Both the position numbers and the translations under genes were made by a program. DNA of 5,461 nucleotides, taken from assembly GCA_937952395.1 (NCBI GenBank), contig CALFYV010000122.1:1-5461 (forward strand). The letters are read 5' to 3'. This document shows, piece after piece, positions 5,205 to 5,461 of the stretch; within the stretch, counting starts at the first letter, position 1, and the number at the start of each line of letters is the position of its first letter. This DNA comes from an uncultured Bacteriovoracaceae bacterium. Lineage in GTDB: Bacteria; Bdellovibrionota; Bacteriovoracia; Bacteriovoracales; Bacteriovoracaceae. Under the pieces are notes generated by a model, which was not told where the DNA came from, searched no databases, and saw nothing but the letters and a program-made list of their open reading frames with translations.

Positions 5205-5461
5205 GAGAGAATGTTAATTGGCTTTTAAAATAAAGTGATTTCTGACTTTCAATTTTGGAAAACTGAATTCGTCCCATGACGTCTAAGATGCAATCACTGG
5301 CCTTTTCACTTAGATCTCCCGCTACTTCCACATCTGAAGTTGCTCCAGAGGGCATGATGGTGAAAGAGATGGTAAAACTTTTTGCTGCTTTTGACTTGAT
5401 ATCTTCCATATACTTATATGAGCAGGTTTGAAAGCGGTAAGTATTATCATCTAATATTTTA
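5197..5461 (-). CDS. AgmX/PglI-like (TonB-C-like) C-terminal domain protein, 5' part cut by window edge
   Basis: The frame is open from the right edge to TGA at 5199-5197, giving 87 visible codons. An ATG at 5409-5407 exists but has no ribosome-binding site and the frame continues upstream with matching domain sequence, so it is likely internal. The visible part fits the C-terminal domain of AgmX/PglI-type proteins: a first Cys (FQTCSY), a KSFTISFTIMPSGATSDVEV segment of the 'f.I...G.v..v.v' kind, a second Cys in DCILDVMGRIQF, and a final strand. In complete proteins of this kind the domain usually follows a membrane anchor and a Pro-rich or FHA-containing region, acting in the periplasm in energy-coupled or gliding-type complexes. 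It precedes the CPBP-like gene by four bases, so the two are surely co-transcribed. Which subfamily it belongs to cannot be decided from this fragment. Confidence 0.68.
   Translation of the reverse strand, partial: KILDDNTYRFQTCSYKYMEDIKSKAAKSFTISFTIMPSGATSDVEVAGDLSEKASDCILDVMGRIQFSKIESQKSLYFKSQLTFSRR

Overview
The window is AT-rich, gene-dense bacterial DNA with a Gram-negative signature: several proteins have Sec signal peptides, and one is a secreted beta-strand-rich protein ending in the terminal Phe typical of outer-membrane barrels. An AgmX/PglI-like C-terminal domain at the right edge, a short-form Crp/Fnr regulator, and many small secreted proteins of no recognised family would fit a Bdellovibrionota organism (Bacteriovorax-like) or a relative of the old deltaproteobacteria. 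This placement is inference from style and family content; no ribosomal or other phylogenetic marker is present.

Left part (1-2622): a minus-strand secreted or membrane protein gene, cut by the left edge, is divergent from a plus-strand pair of unrecognised exported proteins (160 and 482 residues) that look co-transcribed. The 291-bp divergent spacer between them holds a good sigma70-type promoter for the pair, a possible second promoter, a possible minus-strand promoter, a perfect 16-bp palindrome and a longer imperfect inverted repeat.

Middle (2631-4566): a short Crp/Fnr-type regulator (minus) faces away from a 23S rRNA pseudouridine synthase of the RluE type (plus), which is followed after 22 bp by an outer-membrane beta-barrel-like protein. 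The 27-bp spacer between the regulator and rluE contains two TATAAT boxes on opposite strands arranged as a palindrome, each 5-6 bases from the ATG it serves. Neither gene has a Shine-Dalgarno sequence, so both mRNAs are predicted to be leaderless and to come from overlapping, probably mutually exclusive promoters.

Right part (4563-5461): a minus-strand pair, consisting of the 3' end of a protein with an AgmX/PglI-like (TonB-C-like) C-terminal domain and a degenerate CPBP/CAAX-like integral membrane protein. The membrane protein starts at TTG behind a near-perfect Shine-Dalgarno sequence that overlaps the stop codon of the upstream gene. Its stop codon overlaps that of the convergent barrel gene.

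No tRNA, rRNA, CRISPR array, insertion sequence, toxin-antitoxin pair or defence system was seen. The strongest unusual signal is the mirror-image leaderless promoter; the two exported orphan proteins are the most genuinely uncharacterised genes.
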